A DNA stretch of 64,000 bases from Pseudomonas viridiflava (GCF_900601905.1 NZ_UWFA01000170.1:248001-312000); one strand, 5' to 3'; positions 39,438 to 49,616 are shown, numbered from the stretch's first letter. Made by a program: numbers and translations. The notes: generated from the sequence alone by a model not told the origin.

Positions 39438-40676
39438 ATGAACTTCATGGCCGTCAGCAATCTCCCTTCCAGCGCAATCCCTGCCTCGACTCCCGCGCCC
39501 GCCAGTACCTCCAGCCCACTGGTCATGCGCATCATCGGTGCCGTGGCCTTGGCGCACCTGGTCAATGACCTGATCCAGGCCGTTCTGCCGTCGATCTATC
39601 CGCTGCTCAAGGAAAGTTACGGGCTGACGTTCACCCAGATCGGGCTGATTACTCTGACGTTTCAGATCACCGCCTCCTTGCTGCAACCCTGGGTCGGCTA
39701 TTACACCGACCGTCATCCCAACCCGCTGGTCCTGCCGGTAGGCTCGCTGTGTACCCTGATCGGGATTCTGATGCTGGCGGTGGTCGGCAGCTTTCCGATG
39801 ATTCTGCTGGCGTCGGCGCTGATCGGAATTGGCTCGTCGACTTTCCACCCCGAAGCTTCACGCATTGCCCGGCTGGCGTCCGGTGGGCGTTTTGGTCTTG
39901 CCCAGTCGACCTTTCAGGTGGGCGGAAATACCGGTTCGGCGTTTGGCCCGTTGCTGGCAGCGGCGATCATCATCCCGTTTGGTCAAGGGCATGTGGCCTG
40001 GTTCGGGTTGGTCGCGCTGTTTTCGGTCGGCTTGCTGTATGCCATCAGCCGCTGGTATCGCAGCCATCTGAGCCTGTTCAAGCTCAAGCAGGGCCAGGCG
40101 GCCAGCCATGGGCTGTCCAAAGGTCGGGTGACCGGAGCGTTGGTGGTGCTGGCGTTTCTGATTTTTTCCAAGTTTTTCTACATGTCGAGTATTACCAGTT
40201 ACTTCACCTTCTACCTGATCGAGAAGTTCGACCTGCCGGTCGCCACTTCGCAGCTGTACCTGTTCCTGTTTCTCGGCGCAGTCGCCGCAGGCACGTTCTT
40301 TGGTGGGCCCATCGGTGACAGGATCGGCCGCAAGGCGGTGATCTGGTTCTCGATCCTTGGTGCAGCGCCGTTCACCCTTGCGCTGCCCTATGCGGACCTG
40401 TTCTGGACCGGCGTGCTGAGCGTGATCATCGGCTTCATTCTGGCGTCGGCGTTTTCCGCCATCGTGGTCTATGCCCAGGAACTGGTGCCGGGCAACGTCG
40501 GCATGATCGCCGGGATTTTCTTTGGTCTGATGTTCGGCTTTGGCGGCATCGGCGCGGCGCTGCTTGGCTATCTGGCCGACAGTCACGGGATCATGTTCGT
40601 CTACAACCTGTGCTCGTACCTGCCGCTGCTGGGCATTCTGGCGATCTTGTTGCCGCGCACCCGAAAAGCCGCCTGA
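39438..40676 (+). CDS. MFS transporter, fosmidomycin-resistance (Fsr) type
   Basis: 412 residues with 12 membrane segments. ALAHLVNDLIQAVLPSIYPL, QPWVGYYTDRHPNP and GSSTFHPEASRIARLASGGR are characteristic of Fsr-like exporters. Members pump out fosmidomycin and other small molecules; the native substrate is unknown. ATG 39438 or 39447 may be used; no clear Shine-Dalgarno sequence separates them. The stop is 4 bases from the convergent DUF1853 gene. Confidence 0.83.
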   Translation: MNFMAVSNLPSSAIPASTPAPASTSSPLVMRIIGAVALAHLVNDLIQAVLPSIYPLLKESYGLTFTQIGLITLTFQITASLLQPWVGYYTDRHPNPLVLPVGSLCTLIGILMLAVVGSFPMILLASALIGIGSSTFHPEASRIARLASGGRFGLAQSTFQVGGNTGSAFGPLLAAAIIIPFGQGHVAWFGLVALFSVGLLYAISRWYRSHLSLFKLKQGQAASHGLSKGRVTGALVVLAFLIFSKFFYMSSITSYFTFYLIEKFDLPVATSQLYLFLFLGAVAAGTFFGGPIGDRIGRKAVIWFSILGAAPFTLALPYADLFWTGVLSVIIGFILASAFSAIVVYAQELVPGNVGMIAGIFFGLMFGFGGIGAALLGYLADSHGIMFVYNLCSYLPLLGILAILLPRTRKAA

Positions 40677-40679
40677 GGG

Positions 40680-41663
40680 TCAAAGCGTTGCAGCGGGCAA
40701 TGCGACGGATTGAGTCGCATTGCCCGTATTGCCAAGCCGGGGCCAGAGGTCGGACACCAGAAACACCCGCTCGGCTTCTTCACATTCGCCGTCATCGTTT
40801 TGAATCAAACGTACCAACAGCTGCGCCGGTGCCAGCGGGCTGAGCTGGGCCAGCCACTCGTCCAGTTGCTCGACACTCCAAGCCTGAGCGTAATGGGCCG
40901 GTGCCAGCCAGGCGTGTCGGGGTAGCAATTGCCAGCGCCCGTTCGGACGTTGCGCCACGAATTCGTGCCAGTCTTTCTGATGCAACCAGCCGCCGCGCAG
41001 GTGCTGATGGTGCGCGCCGTGGGGCGATTGCGCCTGACCCGGCCACGGATACAACAGATAGCCACCCAGCCACAGTTCGGCGCTGAAACCGGAAATACCC
41101 AGTTCGGCGAGGATTTGCTGGCTTTCAGGACGCGCTGAAATGGGCAGTTGATGCTGGCTCAGATGGGCGAGCTTGCGGTCCAGCCGATCATGGCAGCCGG
41201 GGCCGAGCCATTGCGCCGGGTCGCTGCCGTCGCCCTGTTGCGGGCCCAGATAGAGTTTGATTGCCAGTTCGACGTGATGCACACCCTCGGCATCGCGCAG
41301 GAGCATGTCCAGTTCGCCAAGGGTCTTACCGGCCTGTCGGATTTGCAGATTGGCGGCGATCACCTCCACGCCGGGGGCCTCGTGTGCGGCGAACTGCCAG
41401 AGGCGTTCGTAATACACACCCAGCCGTCGGGTTGCACCTTGGGCCAGCCAGTGGTCGAGGCTGCTGTTGTCCTGGTCGAGGCTGAAGAGAAAATCAGCCA
41501 ATTGTTGCGGTTTGGAGACCCATTCGCTGGCGGACAGGGGGTGGCGCTGGGGCCAGGGTGTCTCGCCGAGCATCGGCGGTGCGAGGATTACCCACGCCAG
41601 ATCCCGCACTTGCGGGGTGCGGAGTTGGCGGGGCAGGTTGGTGAGGCTGGGGAATAGGGTCAT
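40680..41663 (-). CDS. DUF1853 family protein
   Basis: 327 residues, soluble, of DUF1853. Recognisable blocks are [33 protein letters not shown] and [11 protein letters not shown], with a tryptophan-rich C-terminal part. Function is unknown. ATG 41663 is taken because the 23 codons further upstream run toward the neighbouring REPIN and are not conserved in character. Confidence 0.8.
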   Translation of the reverse strand: MTLFPSLTNLPRQLRTPQVRDLAWVILAPPMLGETPWPQRHPLSASEWVSKPQQLADFLFSLDQDNSSLDHWLAQGATRRLGVYYERLWQFAAHEAPGVEVIAANLQIRQAGKTLGELDMLLRDAEGVHHVELAIKLYLGPQQGDGSDPAQWLGPGCHDRLDRKLAHLSQHQLPISARPESQQILAELGISGFSAELWLGGYLLYPWPGQAQSPHGAHHQHLRGGWLHQKDWHEFVAQRPNGRWQLLPRHAWLAPAHYAQAWSVEQLDEWLAQLSPLAPAQLLVRLIQNDDGECEEAERVFLVSDLWPRLGNTGNATQSVALPAATL

Positions 41664-41698
41664 GGTCGCAGAATAGCGGAATTGGCGGGAGGTGGTCT

Positions 41699-41786
41699 TG
41701 TTGGAGCGAGGCTTGCCCGCGATAAGGTCCACGCGATCTAAAGTGAATAGCGTCCAGCTTTATTGCGGGCAAGCACCGCTCCCACA
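41699..41786. repeat. Chimeric REPIN-like inverted repeat
   Basis: The left arm is of the TTGGAGCGAGGCTTGCCC family and the right arm of the GGGCAAGCACCGCTCCCACA family, so the outer 12 bases pair poorly although the inner 15 pair well. Confidence 0.82.
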
Positions 41787-41896
41787 TAGACCGAGTTCAG
41801 CTTCAACCCATCCAAAACATTTACCAGTTTGCCGCTACCCCAACCTTTCACCCATAATCCCTGTCTCTAAGCCGCATCGACCCCCGCAGGAGCCCC

Positions 41897-42787
41897 ATGG
41901 AGCAGTTTCGTAATATCGGCATCATCGGCCGCCTGGGCAGTGCTCAGGTGCTCGATACCGTGCGCCGACTCAAGAGATTCCTGCTGGAACGGCACCTGCA
42001 CGTCATTCTGGAAGACACCATCGCCGAAGTTCTGCCCGGCCATGGTCTGCAAACCTCATCGCGCAAGATGCTCGGCGAAGTCTGCGACATGGTTATCGTG
42101 GTCGGCGGTGATGGCAGTCTGCTGGGCGCGGCACGGGCGCTGGCCAAACACAATGTACCGGTGCTGGGCATCAACCGCGGCAGCCTGGGATTTCTCACCG
42201 ACATTCGCCCCGACGAGCTGGAAGTCAAAGTCGCAGAAGTACTCGACGGCCACTACCTGGTGGAAAACCGCTTCCTGCTGCAAGCCGAGGTTCGTCGCCA
42301 CGGTGAGGCCATTGGTCAGGGCGATGCCCTCAATGACGTGGTGCTGCATCCTGGCAAGTCGACGCGGATGATCGAGTTCGAAATCTACATTGATGGCCAG
42401 TTCGTCTGCAGCCAGAAGGCCGACGGTCTGATCGTCGCCACGCCCACCGGCTCCACGGCTTACGCGCTGTCCGCGGGCGGGCCGATCATGCATCCCAAGC
42501 TGGATGCCATTGTGATCGTGCCGATGTACCCCCATACCTTGTCAGGCCGGCCAATTGTGGTCGACGGCAACAGCGAGCTGAAAATCGTGGTTTCCAAGGA
42601 CATGACGATCTATCCACAAGTCTCTTGCGATGGGCAGAATCACTTCACCTGCGCCCCCGGTGACACCATCACTGTCAGCAAGAAGCCGCAAAAGCTGCGC
42701 CTGATTCACCCTCTGGACCATAACTATTACGAAGTCTGTCGCACCAAGCTGGGCTGGGGCAGCCGACTTGGTGGTGGAGGCGACTGA
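41897..42787 (+). CDS. nadK: NAD kinase NadK
   Basis: 296 residues. It phosphorylates NAD+ to NADP+. The GGDGSLLGAAR motif (70-80), INRGSLGFLTD and ADGLIVATPTGSTAYALSAG are present, the latter binding the nicotinamide moiety. AGGAG lies 8 bases upstream of ATG 41897. The last base overlaps the start of the phosphoesterase gene (TGATG), so both are in one transcript. Confidence 0.96.
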   Translation: MEQFRNIGIIGRLGSAQVLDTVRRLKRFLLERHLHVILEDTIAEVLPGHGLQTSSRKMLGEVCDMVIVVGGDGSLLGAARALAKHNVPVLGINRGSLGFLTDIRPDELEVKVAEVLDGHYLVENRFLLQAEVRRHGEAIGQGDALNDVVLHPGKSTRMIEFEIYIDGQFVCSQKADGLIVATPTGSTAYALSAGGPIMHPKLDAIVIVPMYPHTLSGRPIVVDGNSELKIVVSKDMTIYPQVSCDGQNHFTCAPGDTITVSKKPQKLRLIHPLDHNYYEVCRTKLGWGSRLGGGGD

Positions 42788-43755
42788 TGCTCGATCCCGC
42801 GCGTAGCTACGATCTGATCGGTGACGTGCATGGATGTGCCCATACGTTAGAGCAATTGCTCAGCGTGCTGGGTTATCGCTTTCAGGCGGGCGTCTGGCGC
42901 CACCCTGAACGCATGGCGTTGTTTCTCGGTGACATCATCGACCGTGGCCCGTCGATCCGCGAGTCGCTGCACATCGTGCGCGACATGGTGGTGGCCGGTC
43001 AGGCGCTGTGCATCATGGGCAACCACGAGTTCAACGCACTGGGCTGGGAAACACCAGCCCTGCCGGAAAGCGGCAAGCAGTTCGTGCGCGAGCATTCGTT
43101 GCGTCACGCGCGCCTGATTGGCGAAACCCTGACCCAGTTCGAGCCCTACCCGGCGGAGTGGCAGGAGTTCGTCAACTGGTTCTACGAGCTGCCGCTGTTC
43201 ATTGATGCCGGACGTTTCCGGGTCGTGCATGCCTGCTGGGACGCAGGCCTGATCACGCCGTTGCTGGCCATGCATCCCACGGGCTGCATCGATCGCCATT
43301 TTGTCCAGGCGTCCGCCGTGCAGGGCAGTTTTGCCTGCGCCGTGTTCGACCGGCTACTGCGTGGCACCGATCTGCGCTTGCCCCATGGCATGACCCTGAC
43401 CGGCGGCGATGGTCTGACTCGGGAATTCTTCCGCACCAAATTCTGGGAAGACGACCCGCAAACCTACGGGGACGTGGTGTTCCAGCCCGATGCATTGCCC
43501 GAAGGCGTGGCCAAGACGCCGCTGTCCACCACTGAAAAGAACGCTTTGCTGCGCTATGGCGTCGATGAACCGTTGCTGTTCGTCGGTCATTACTGGCGCA
43601 GCGGGGTGCCCGCGCCGATTCGGCCGAATCTGGCGTGTCTGGATTACAGCGCCGTGCTCTACGGCAAACTGGTCGCCTACCGGCTGGACCAGGAAACCCG
43701 CATCGATCCGGCAAAATTCGTCTGGGTCGATGTAGAACGTCCCGAGGCTGTTTGA
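42787..43755 (+). CDS. Metallophosphoesterase (calcineurin-like)
   Basis: 322 residues. Motifs GDVHGC (D13, H15), GDIIDRGP, GNHEFNAL and a late VGHYW supply the two-metal site of calcineurin-like phosphatases. It resembles PrpE/ApaH-type enzymes, but the substrate is unknown. It is coupled on both sides: start within the nadK stop, stop overlapping the rhomboid ATG. Confidence 0.85.
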   Translation: MLDPARSYDLIGDVHGCAHTLEQLLSVLGYRFQAGVWRHPERMALFLGDIIDRGPSIRESLHIVRDMVVAGQALCIMGNHEFNALGWETPALPESGKQFVREHSLRHARLIGETLTQFEPYPAEWQEFVNWFYELPLFIDAGRFRVVHACWDAGLITPLLAMHPTGCIDRHFVQASAVQGSFACAVFDRLLRGTDLRLPHGMTLTGGDGLTREFFRTKFWEDDPQTYGDVVFQPDALPEGVAKTPLSTTEKNALLRYGVDEPLLFVGHYWRSGVPAPIRPNLACLDYSAVLYGKLVAYRLDQETRIDPAKFVWVDVERPEAV

Positions 43756-44627
43756 TGAGTCCTGTTGCTGTCATGCGTCTGCCGTTGACCACTGATCTGA
43801 GTGGTTTCGTCAGCCTGTTGAATCGTCTGCGCGTGCCCCATCGGGTCAGCGAAGAAGCGGGCGAGCAAGTGCTGTGGGTGCCGGATACCCCGCAACTGGC
43901 CGAAGACGTTCGCGCCCTGTATCAACAATACCCGCAAGGCGATGAGCACTACCAATTGCCGGCGGGCGAGCAGGGTGGCAATTCATCGCGCCCCGGTTTT
44001 ATGCAGCAGTTGAAGGACAGCCCGGTCACCGCCCTGGTGCTGCTGGCCTCGCTGATCGTCGGCGCTGTCACCTTGCTGGGGGACAACCTTGATGCAGTGC
44101 GCTGGCTGACGTTTCTTGATTTCCAGGTGCGCGGCGAATACGCGACGTTTGTGCCGCTGGCAGACACCCTGGCTTCGGGCCAGTGGTGGCGGATCGTCAC
44201 ACCGATGCTGATTCACTTCGGCATCCTGCACCTGGCCATGAATGCCTTGTGGTACTGGGAACTGGGGCGGCGCATCGAATGGCGTCAAGGTGGTTTGCAA
44301 CTGCTGGGCCTGACCCTGCTGTTCAGCGCGGTGTCCAACTTCATTCAATACCAGTTCGGCGGCCCGAGCCTGTTCGGTGGTTTGTCCGGCGTGCTGTATG
44401 GCCTGCTCGGGCATTGCTGGATCTTTCAAATGCTTGCACCCAACCCCATCTACCGTTTGCCGCGTGGGGTTCTGGTGATGATGCTGATCTGGCTGGCGTT
44501 GTGCCTGTCGGGTCTGGTGAGCATGCTGGGCTTTGGCGAAATCGCCAACGGCGCGCATGTGGGTGGTCTGCTGATTGGTTGTGCCACGGGTCTGATCGGC
44601 GGGGCGATTGCCCGGGTCAAAGCCTGA
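43755..44627 (+). CDS. Rhomboid-family intramembrane serine protease
   Basis: 290 residues: a cytoplasmic N-terminal domain of about 85 residues (GlpG-like, with VLWVPDTPQLAEDVRALY) and six membrane segments. Ser211 in FGGLSGVLYGLLGH and His268 in NGAHVGGLLIG form the catalytic dyad. It is GlpG-type. The start is set by the TGATG junction with the phosphoesterase gene; longer frames lie within that gene. Confidence 0.9.
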   Translation: MSPVAVMRLPLTTDLSGFVSLLNRLRVPHRVSEEAGEQVLWVPDTPQLAEDVRALYQQYPQGDEHYQLPAGEQGGNSSRPGFMQQLKDSPVTALVLLASLIVGAVTLLGDNLDAVRWLTFLDFQVRGEYATFVPLADTLASGQWWRIVTPMLIHFGILHLAMNALWYWELGRRIEWRQGGLQLLGLTLLFSAVSNFIQYQFGGPSLFGGLSGVLYGLLGHCWIFQMLAPNPIYRLPRGVLVMMLIWLALCLSGLVSMLGFGEIANGAHVGGLLIGCATGLIGGAIARVKA

Positions 44628-44666
44628 TGTGGCCCCTGCTGTTTAATTGAGAATCAGGAGCGCGCT

Positions 44667-44927
44667 ATGTCCTCTTTTGCTGAAATGATTGAAAACATTA
44701 CCCCGGACATCTACGAGAGCCTGAAGCTGGCCGTGGAAATCGGTAAATGGTCCGATGGCCGCAAGCTGACTCAGGAGCAGCGTGAGTTGTCCTTGCAGGC
44801 GTTGATCGCCTGGGAACTGCAAAACCTGCCCGAAGACCAGCGCATCGGTTACATGGGCCCGCAGGAATGTGCCTCCAAGTCCACAACGGTGCCCAACATC
44901 CTGTTCAAGTCGGATGCTATCCATTGA
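44667..44927 (+). CDS. YeaC family protein (DUF1315)
   Basis: 86 residues. MSSFAEMIENITPDIYESLK, the GKWSDGRKLTQEQRELSLQA block and ALIAWE followed by GYM match the small YeaC/DUF1315 proteins found in gamma-proteobacteria; function unknown. GGAGCGC precedes the ATG by 6 bases. Its stop overlaps the presumed TTG start of the next gene by three bases. Confidence 0.85.
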   Translation: MSSFAEMIENITPDIYESLKLAVEIGKWSDGRKLTQEQRELSLQALIAWELQNLPEDQRIGYMGPQECASKSTTVPNILFKSDAIH

Positions 44928-45754
44928 TTGAAATTGGTCGCGGTGCAGTCAATAAAATGTCAGCGCGCCTTGATACGCCGCTGGTGCAGTACGCGTTTCG
45001 GCTGGGTGACAGCGAAATCCCGGTCAATCCGCTGATTGGCAAAACGGTCCGTCTGGAATTTCTCGGTGCGATTCATTGCAGCCATTGCGGGCGCAAGACC
45101 AAATCCAGCTACAGCCAGGGCTATTGCTACCCCTGCATGCTCAAGCTGGCGCAGTGCGATATCTGCATCATGAGCCCGGAAAAGTGCCATCACGAACACG
45201 GCACGTGTCGCGATCCGGCCTGGGGCGAGCAATTCTGCATGACCGATCACGTGGTGTATCTGGCCAACTCGTCGGGCGTCAAAGTCGGCATCACGCGTGC
45301 CACGCAGCTGCCGACCCGTTGGCTGGACCAGGGCGCGAGCCAGGCCTTGCCGATCCTGCGGGTTGCGACGCGCCAGCAGTCCGGTTTCGTCGAAGACCTG
45401 CTGCGCAGTCAGGTCGCCGACCGCACTAACTGGCGTGCCTTGCTCAAGGGCGATGCCGAGCCGGTGGATCTGGTGGCGATCCGTCAGCAGTTGTTCGAAA
45501 GCTGCGCCGATGGCCTGTCCGGGTTGCAAGAACGTTTTGGCCTGCAGGCCATCCAAATGCTGCATGACGTCGAACCGATCGAGATCCGCTACCCCGTCGA
45601 GGCGTACCCGACCAAGATCGTCAGCTTCAATCTGGACAAGAATCCGATCGCCGAAGGCACTTTGCTGGGGATCAAGGGCCAGTACCTGATCTTCGATACT
45701 GGCGTGATCAATATTCGTAAATACACGGCTTATCAGCTCGCCGTGCATCAGTAA
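44924..45754 (+). CDS. DUF2797 family zinc-ribbon protein
   Basis: 276 residues from TTG 44924. It starts MIEIGRGAVNKMSARLDTPL, and this opening agrees with relatives, so TTG is preferred to the internal ATG at 44957. Cysteine clusters CSHCGRKT, YCYPCMLKLAQCDIC and MSPEKCHHEHGTC probably bind zinc; YLANSSGVKVGITR follows, a GIY-YIG-like strand. Function unknown. It is coupled to the yeaC-like gene and followed by pepN 11 bases later. Confidence 0.85.
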   Translation: MIEIGRGAVNKMSARLDTPLVQYAFRLGDSEIPVNPLIGKTVRLEFLGAIHCSHCGRKTKSSYSQGYCYPCMLKLAQCDICIMSPEKCHHEHGTCRDPAWGEQFCMTDHVVYLANSSGVKVGITRATQLPTRWLDQGASQALPILRVATRQQSGFVEDLLRSQVADRTNWRALLKGDAEPVDLVAIRQQLFESCADGLSGLQERFGLQAIQMLHDVEPIEIRYPVEAYPTKIVSFNLDKNPIAEGTLLGIKGQYLIFDTGVINIRKYTAYQLAVHQ

Positions 45755-45765
45755 GAGGACTCATC

Positions 45766-48432
45766 ATGCGCACCGAACAACCGCAAATGATCTACCTGAA
45801 GGATTATCAGGCTCCCGAGTACCTCATCGACGAAACGCACCTGACGTTCGAGCTGTTCGATGACCACTCGCTGGTCCACGCCCAATTGGTGATGCGCCGC
45901 AACCCGGCCCGTGGCGCAGGCTTGCCGCCGCTGGTGCTGGACGGCCAACTGCTGGAACTGCTTTCGGTGCAGCTCGACGATGCCGAGTTGAGCGCCGCTG
46001 ATTACCAGTTGACCCCGGACCACCTGACCCTGCACCCCAAGGCCGAGTCGTTCACGGTCGATACCAGCGTGCGCATTCACCCGGAAACCAACACCGCCCT
46101 GGAAGGCCTGTACAAGTCCAGCGGGATGTTCTGCACCCAGTGCGAGGCCGAGGGTTTCCGCAAGATCACCTATTACCTGGACCGCCCGGACGTGATGAGC
46201 AAGTTCACCACGACCGTGAGCGCTGACAAGCACGCCTTCCCGATCCTGCTCTCTAATGGCAACCCGATTGCCAGTGGCCCGGAAGACGACGGTCGGCACT
46301 GGGCGACCTGGGAAGACCCGTTCATGAAACCGGCGTACCTGTTTGCGCTGGTTGCCGGTGACCTGTGGTGCGTCGAAGACAAGTTCACCACCATGAGCCA
46401 GCGGGAAGTGACCCTGCGCATTTACGTCGAGCCGGAAAATATCGACAAGTGCCAGCACGCCATGACCAGCCTGCAGAAATCCATGCGTTGGGATGAAGAA
46501 ACCTACGGTCGTGAGTACGACCTGGACATCTTCATGATTGTTGCGGTCAACGACTTCAACATGGGCGCCATGGAAAACAAGGGCCTGAACATCTTCAACT
46601 CCAGCGCCGTGCTGGCCCGTGCCGAAACCGCTACCGACGCCGCTCACCAGCGGGTCGAGGCCATCGTCGCCCACGAATACTTCCACAACTGGTCGGGCAA
46701 CCGGGTGACCTGCCGCGACTGGTTCCAGCTGTCGCTCAAGGAAGGCTTCACGGTGTATCGCGACTCCGGCTTCTCGGCTGACATGAACTCGGCCACGGTC
46801 AAGCGCATTCAGGACGTGGCGTACCTGCGTACCCACCAGTTCGCCGAAGATGCAGGCCCCATGGCCCACGCCGTGCGCCCGGACAGCTTCATCGAAATCT
46901 CCAACTTCTACACCCTGACCGTGTACGAAAAGGGCTCGGAAGTCGTCGGCATGCTCCACACCCTGTTGGGCGCTGCAGGCTTTCGCAAGGGCAGCGATCT
47001 GTACTTCGAACGCCATGACGGCCAGGCCGTGACCTGTGATGACTTCATCAAGGCCATGGAAGACGCCAATGGCGTCGACCTGACTCAGTTCAAACGCTGG
47101 TACAGCCAGGCCGGCACGCCACGTCTGGCGGTGAGCGAGTCTTATGACAGCGCGGCCAAGACTTACAGCCTGACCTTCCGTCAAAGCTGCCCGACCACAC
47201 CGGGCCAGCCGGGCGAAAACAAAAAGCCGTTCGTGATCCCGGTGGAACTGGGCTTGCTGGACAAACAGGGCGGCGAAATTGCCCTGCGTCTGCAAGGCGA
47301 AGCGGCGGCCGGCGGCACCACGCGGGTTATCTCGGTGACCGAGGCCGAGCAGACCTTTACCTTTGTCGATATCGCTGAACAACCTCTCCCATCGCTGCTA
47401 CGTGGTTTCTCGGCCCCGGTGAAACTCAGCTTCCCGTACAACCGCGACCAACTGATGTTCCTGATGCAGCACGACAGCGATGGCTTCAATCGCTGGGATG
47501 CGGGCCAGCAACTGTCGGTTCAGGTGTTGCAGGAATTGATCGGCCAACATCAACAGGGTCAGGCGCTGGTGCTGGATCAACGTCTGGTCACCGCATTGGG
47601 TACGGTGCTGGCTGATACCTCCCTGGATCAGGCCATGATCGCGGAAATGCTGTCGCTGCCTGGCGAAGCCTATCTGAGCGAAATCAGCGAAGTGGCGGAC
47701 GTAGAGGCGATTCATGCTGCCCGCGAGTTCGTGCGCAACCAACTGGCGGACAGCCTGTTCAATGGCCTGTGGCAGCGTTACACGGCCAATCGTCAGGTGT
47801 CGAAAGCGACGCCGTATGTGCCTGAAGCCGAGCACTTTGCCCGTCGCGCCCTGCAGAACATCGCCCTGTCGTACCTGATGCTCAGCGAAAAGCCCGAGGT
47901 GCTGGCCGCGACTATCGAACAGTTCGACAGCAGCGACAACATGACCGAACGCCTGACCGCATTGGCGGTGCTGGTCAACTCGCCGTTCACCGCCGAGAAA
48001 GACAAGGCGCTGGCGGTGTTTGCCGAGAACTTCAAGGATAACCCGCTGGTCATGGACCAATGGTTCAGCGTCCAGGCCGGCAGCCCATTGCCGGGTGGTC
48101 TGGATCGGGTCAAGGCATTGATGCAGCACCCGGCGTTCAACCTCAAGAACCCGAACAAAGTGCGTGCCTTGATCGGCGCTTTCGCGGGCCAGAACCTGAT
48201 CAACTTCCATGCTGCAGACGGCTCAGGCTATCGCTTCCTGGCGGATCTGGTGATCCAGCTCAACGGCTTCAACCCGCAGATCGCCTCTCGCCAATTGGCG
48301 CCGTTGACCCGCTGGCGCAAATACGACAGCGCCCGTCAGGCGTTGATGAAGGCCGAGCTAGTGCGCATCCGTGATTCGGGTGAGCTGTCCAGCGATGTGT
48401 TCGAAGTGGTCAGCAAAAGCCTCGCCGAATAA
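45766..48432 (+). CDS. pepN: Aminopeptidase N PepN
   Basis: 888 residues of the M1 zinc metallopeptidase family. The exopeptidase motif MGAMENKGLN and the zinc site HEYFHNWSGN followed about 18 residues later by LKEGFTVYRD are intact. It removes N-terminal residues from peptides in the cytoplasm. AGAGGA precedes ATG 45766. A strong terminator follows. Confidence 0.97.
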   Translation: MRTEQPQMIYLKDYQAPEYLIDETHLTFELFDDHSLVHAQLVMRRNPARGAGLPPLVLDGQLLELLSVQLDDAELSAADYQLTPDHLTLHPKAESFTVDTSVRIHPETNTALEGLYKSSGMFCTQCEAEGFRKITYYLDRPDVMSKFTTTVSADKHAFPILLSNGNPIASGPEDDGRHWATWEDPFMKPAYLFALVAGDLWCVEDKFTTMSQREVTLRIYVEPENIDKCQHAMTSLQKSMRWDEETYGREYDLDIFMIVAVNDFNMGAMENKGLNIFNSSAVLARAETATDAAHQRVEAIVAHEYFHNWSGNRVTCRDWFQLSLKEGFTVYRDSGFSADMNSATVKRIQDVAYLRTHQFAEDAGPMAHAVRPDSFIEISNFYTLTVYEKGSEVVGMLHTLLGAAGFRKGSDLYFERHDGQAVTCDDFIKAMEDANGVDLTQFKRWYSQAGTPRLAVSESYDSAAKTYSLTFRQSCPTTPGQPGENKKPFVIPVELGLLDKQGGEIALRLQGEAAAGGTTRVISVTEAEQTFTFVDIAEQPLPSLLRGFSAPVKLSFPYNRDQLMFLMQHDSDGFNRWDAGQQLSVQVLQELIGQHQQGQALVLDQRLVTALGTVLADTSLDQAMIAEMLSLPGEAYLSEISEVADVEAIHAAREFVRNQLADSLFNGLWQRYTANRQVSKATPYVPEAEHFARRALQNIALSYLMLSEKPEVLAATIEQFDSSDNMTERLTALAVLVNSPFTAEKDKALAVFAENFKDNPLVMDQWFSVQAGSPLPGGLDRVKALMQHPAFNLKNPNKVRALIGAFAGQNLINFHAADGSGYRFLADLVIQLNGFNPQIASRQLAPLTRWRKYDSARQALMKAELVRIRDSGELSSDVFEVVSKSLAE

Positions 48433-48446
48433 ACCGATGGTTGTTG

Positions 48447-48483
48447 AAAGGGCCTTCCGCGCATGCGGTAGGCCCTTTTTTTT
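48447..48483 (+). terminator. Rho-independent terminator after pepN
   Basis: AAAGGGCC (48447-48454) pairs with GGCCCTTT (48471-48478), with an inner CCGC/GCGG step, and is followed by an uninterrupted T-run to 48483. Confidence 0.93.
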
Positions 48484-48644
48484 GGGGTCGGTTTTGTAGG
48501 GGGTTTCCAGTGGCTTATGGCGACATTTCACACAGGTTCATCACGCTTTGTCTGGCAGAAGCGTCCTGCAACAACCTTCATCCTTCCGGGCTCCGGTGCA
48601 TCGACCTTCAGTCGACGCACTTATGATCCTGCTCGAGGTGATGG

Positions 48645-49616
48645 ATGTTGTTGATAGATGCACGCAAGACACTGCTTTTAATCACTGCGCTGAGTTTGAG
48701 TGCGCTGGGCCATCAGGCATCGGCGGATGCCAGGGTGACCAACGAGCAACGCTTGAAAGTGGGCAGCGTTGATCTGAGTCTGGGCCTTGGACTGTTGAGC
48801 GGACGATCTCAGGAAAAGGTCTATGAGAACGGCGAAAAACTCAGCCAGTTGACTTGGGATATCAAGCAGGTGCCTACCCTCCATCTGGGCCTGGCGTTCC
48901 ACCCGCTGGACTGGCTGTCCTATGATGTGCGCGGCTGGACCCGGATCAGCGCCGGCAACAGCCACATGAAGGATTACGACTGGCTCAGCGATGAGGATGT
49001 TGGCTGGACTGACTATTCCGATCACCCCAACACCCGGCTCAGGAACGCCTGGCAACTGGAATTCGCCGCCACTGGCTGGGCGCTCAAGCGTGAAAACCTT
49101 GCCCTGGGGGTGACCGCCGGTTATCAGCGTAGCCGTTTCGACTGGGATGCCAAAGGCGGGAGCTATGTCTATTCCTCACCGGATGGCTTTCGCGATGTAG
49201 AAGGACGCATCCCGGATGGGTTGAACGTCATCAGTTATCAGCAGACTTATGACACGCCATATCTGGGACTGGTCGGGCTCTATAACCTGCGCAACTGGTC
49301 CCTGGAAAGCCGTTTCAAGTACAGCCAATGGGTTCGGTCGCGGGGTTTCGATACCCACCACCTGCGCGCCACGACGTTCAGCGACGACAACGGCAACACC
49401 GGTCGCATGCAAAGCCTTGCTCTCGGGCTGACGTATAACCTTAATCCGCAGCTGTCCGTCAAAGCCGGCATTGATCATCAGGTCTACACCTCGACCAGGG
49501 GCAATGTGCTGATCAAGGAGGCATACAGCGGTTACAGCGGGCGCACCGAGCCCAAATCCAGCGCCCAGACCAACCGCACCACCCTGACCACACTGGCGGT
49601 CGCCTATCAGTTCTGA
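48645..49616 (+). CDS. Omptin family outer-membrane aspartyl protease
   Basis: 323 residues. A signal peptide (LLLITALSLSALGHQASA) precedes a beta-barrel ending in Phe (VAYQF). Omptin signatures: the SHMKDYDW motif with Asp110/Asp112, WTDYSDHPNT, GGSYVYSSPDGFRD, and Asp236-His238 in RGFDTHHL. These equal the Asp83, Asp85, Asp210 and His212 catalytic residues of OmpT. OmpT/Pla relatives cleave between basic residues of antimicrobial peptides and host proteins and need LPS. ATG 48645 follows GAGG by 6 bases. It stands alone between pepN and the YCF48 gene. Confidence 0.9.
   Translation: MLLIDARKTLLLITALSLSALGHQASADARVTNEQRLKVGSVDLSLGLGLLSGRSQEKVYENGEKLSQLTWDIKQVPTLHLGLAFHPLDWLSYDVRGWTRISAGNSHMKDYDWLSDEDVGWTDYSDHPNTRLRNAWQLEFAATGWALKRENLALGVTAGYQRSRFDWDAKGGSYVYSSPDGFRDVEGRIPDGLNVISYQQTYDTPYLGLVGLYNLRNWSLESRFKYSQWVRSRGFDTHHLRATTFSDDNGNTGRMQSLALGLTYNLNPQLSVKAGIDHQVYTSTRGNVLIKEAYSGYSGRTEPKSSAQTNRTTLTTLAVAYQF

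Noticed and set aside
45748..47382. 544-codon open frame on minus opposite pepN
   Set aside because: Antisense shadow of the M1 peptidase.
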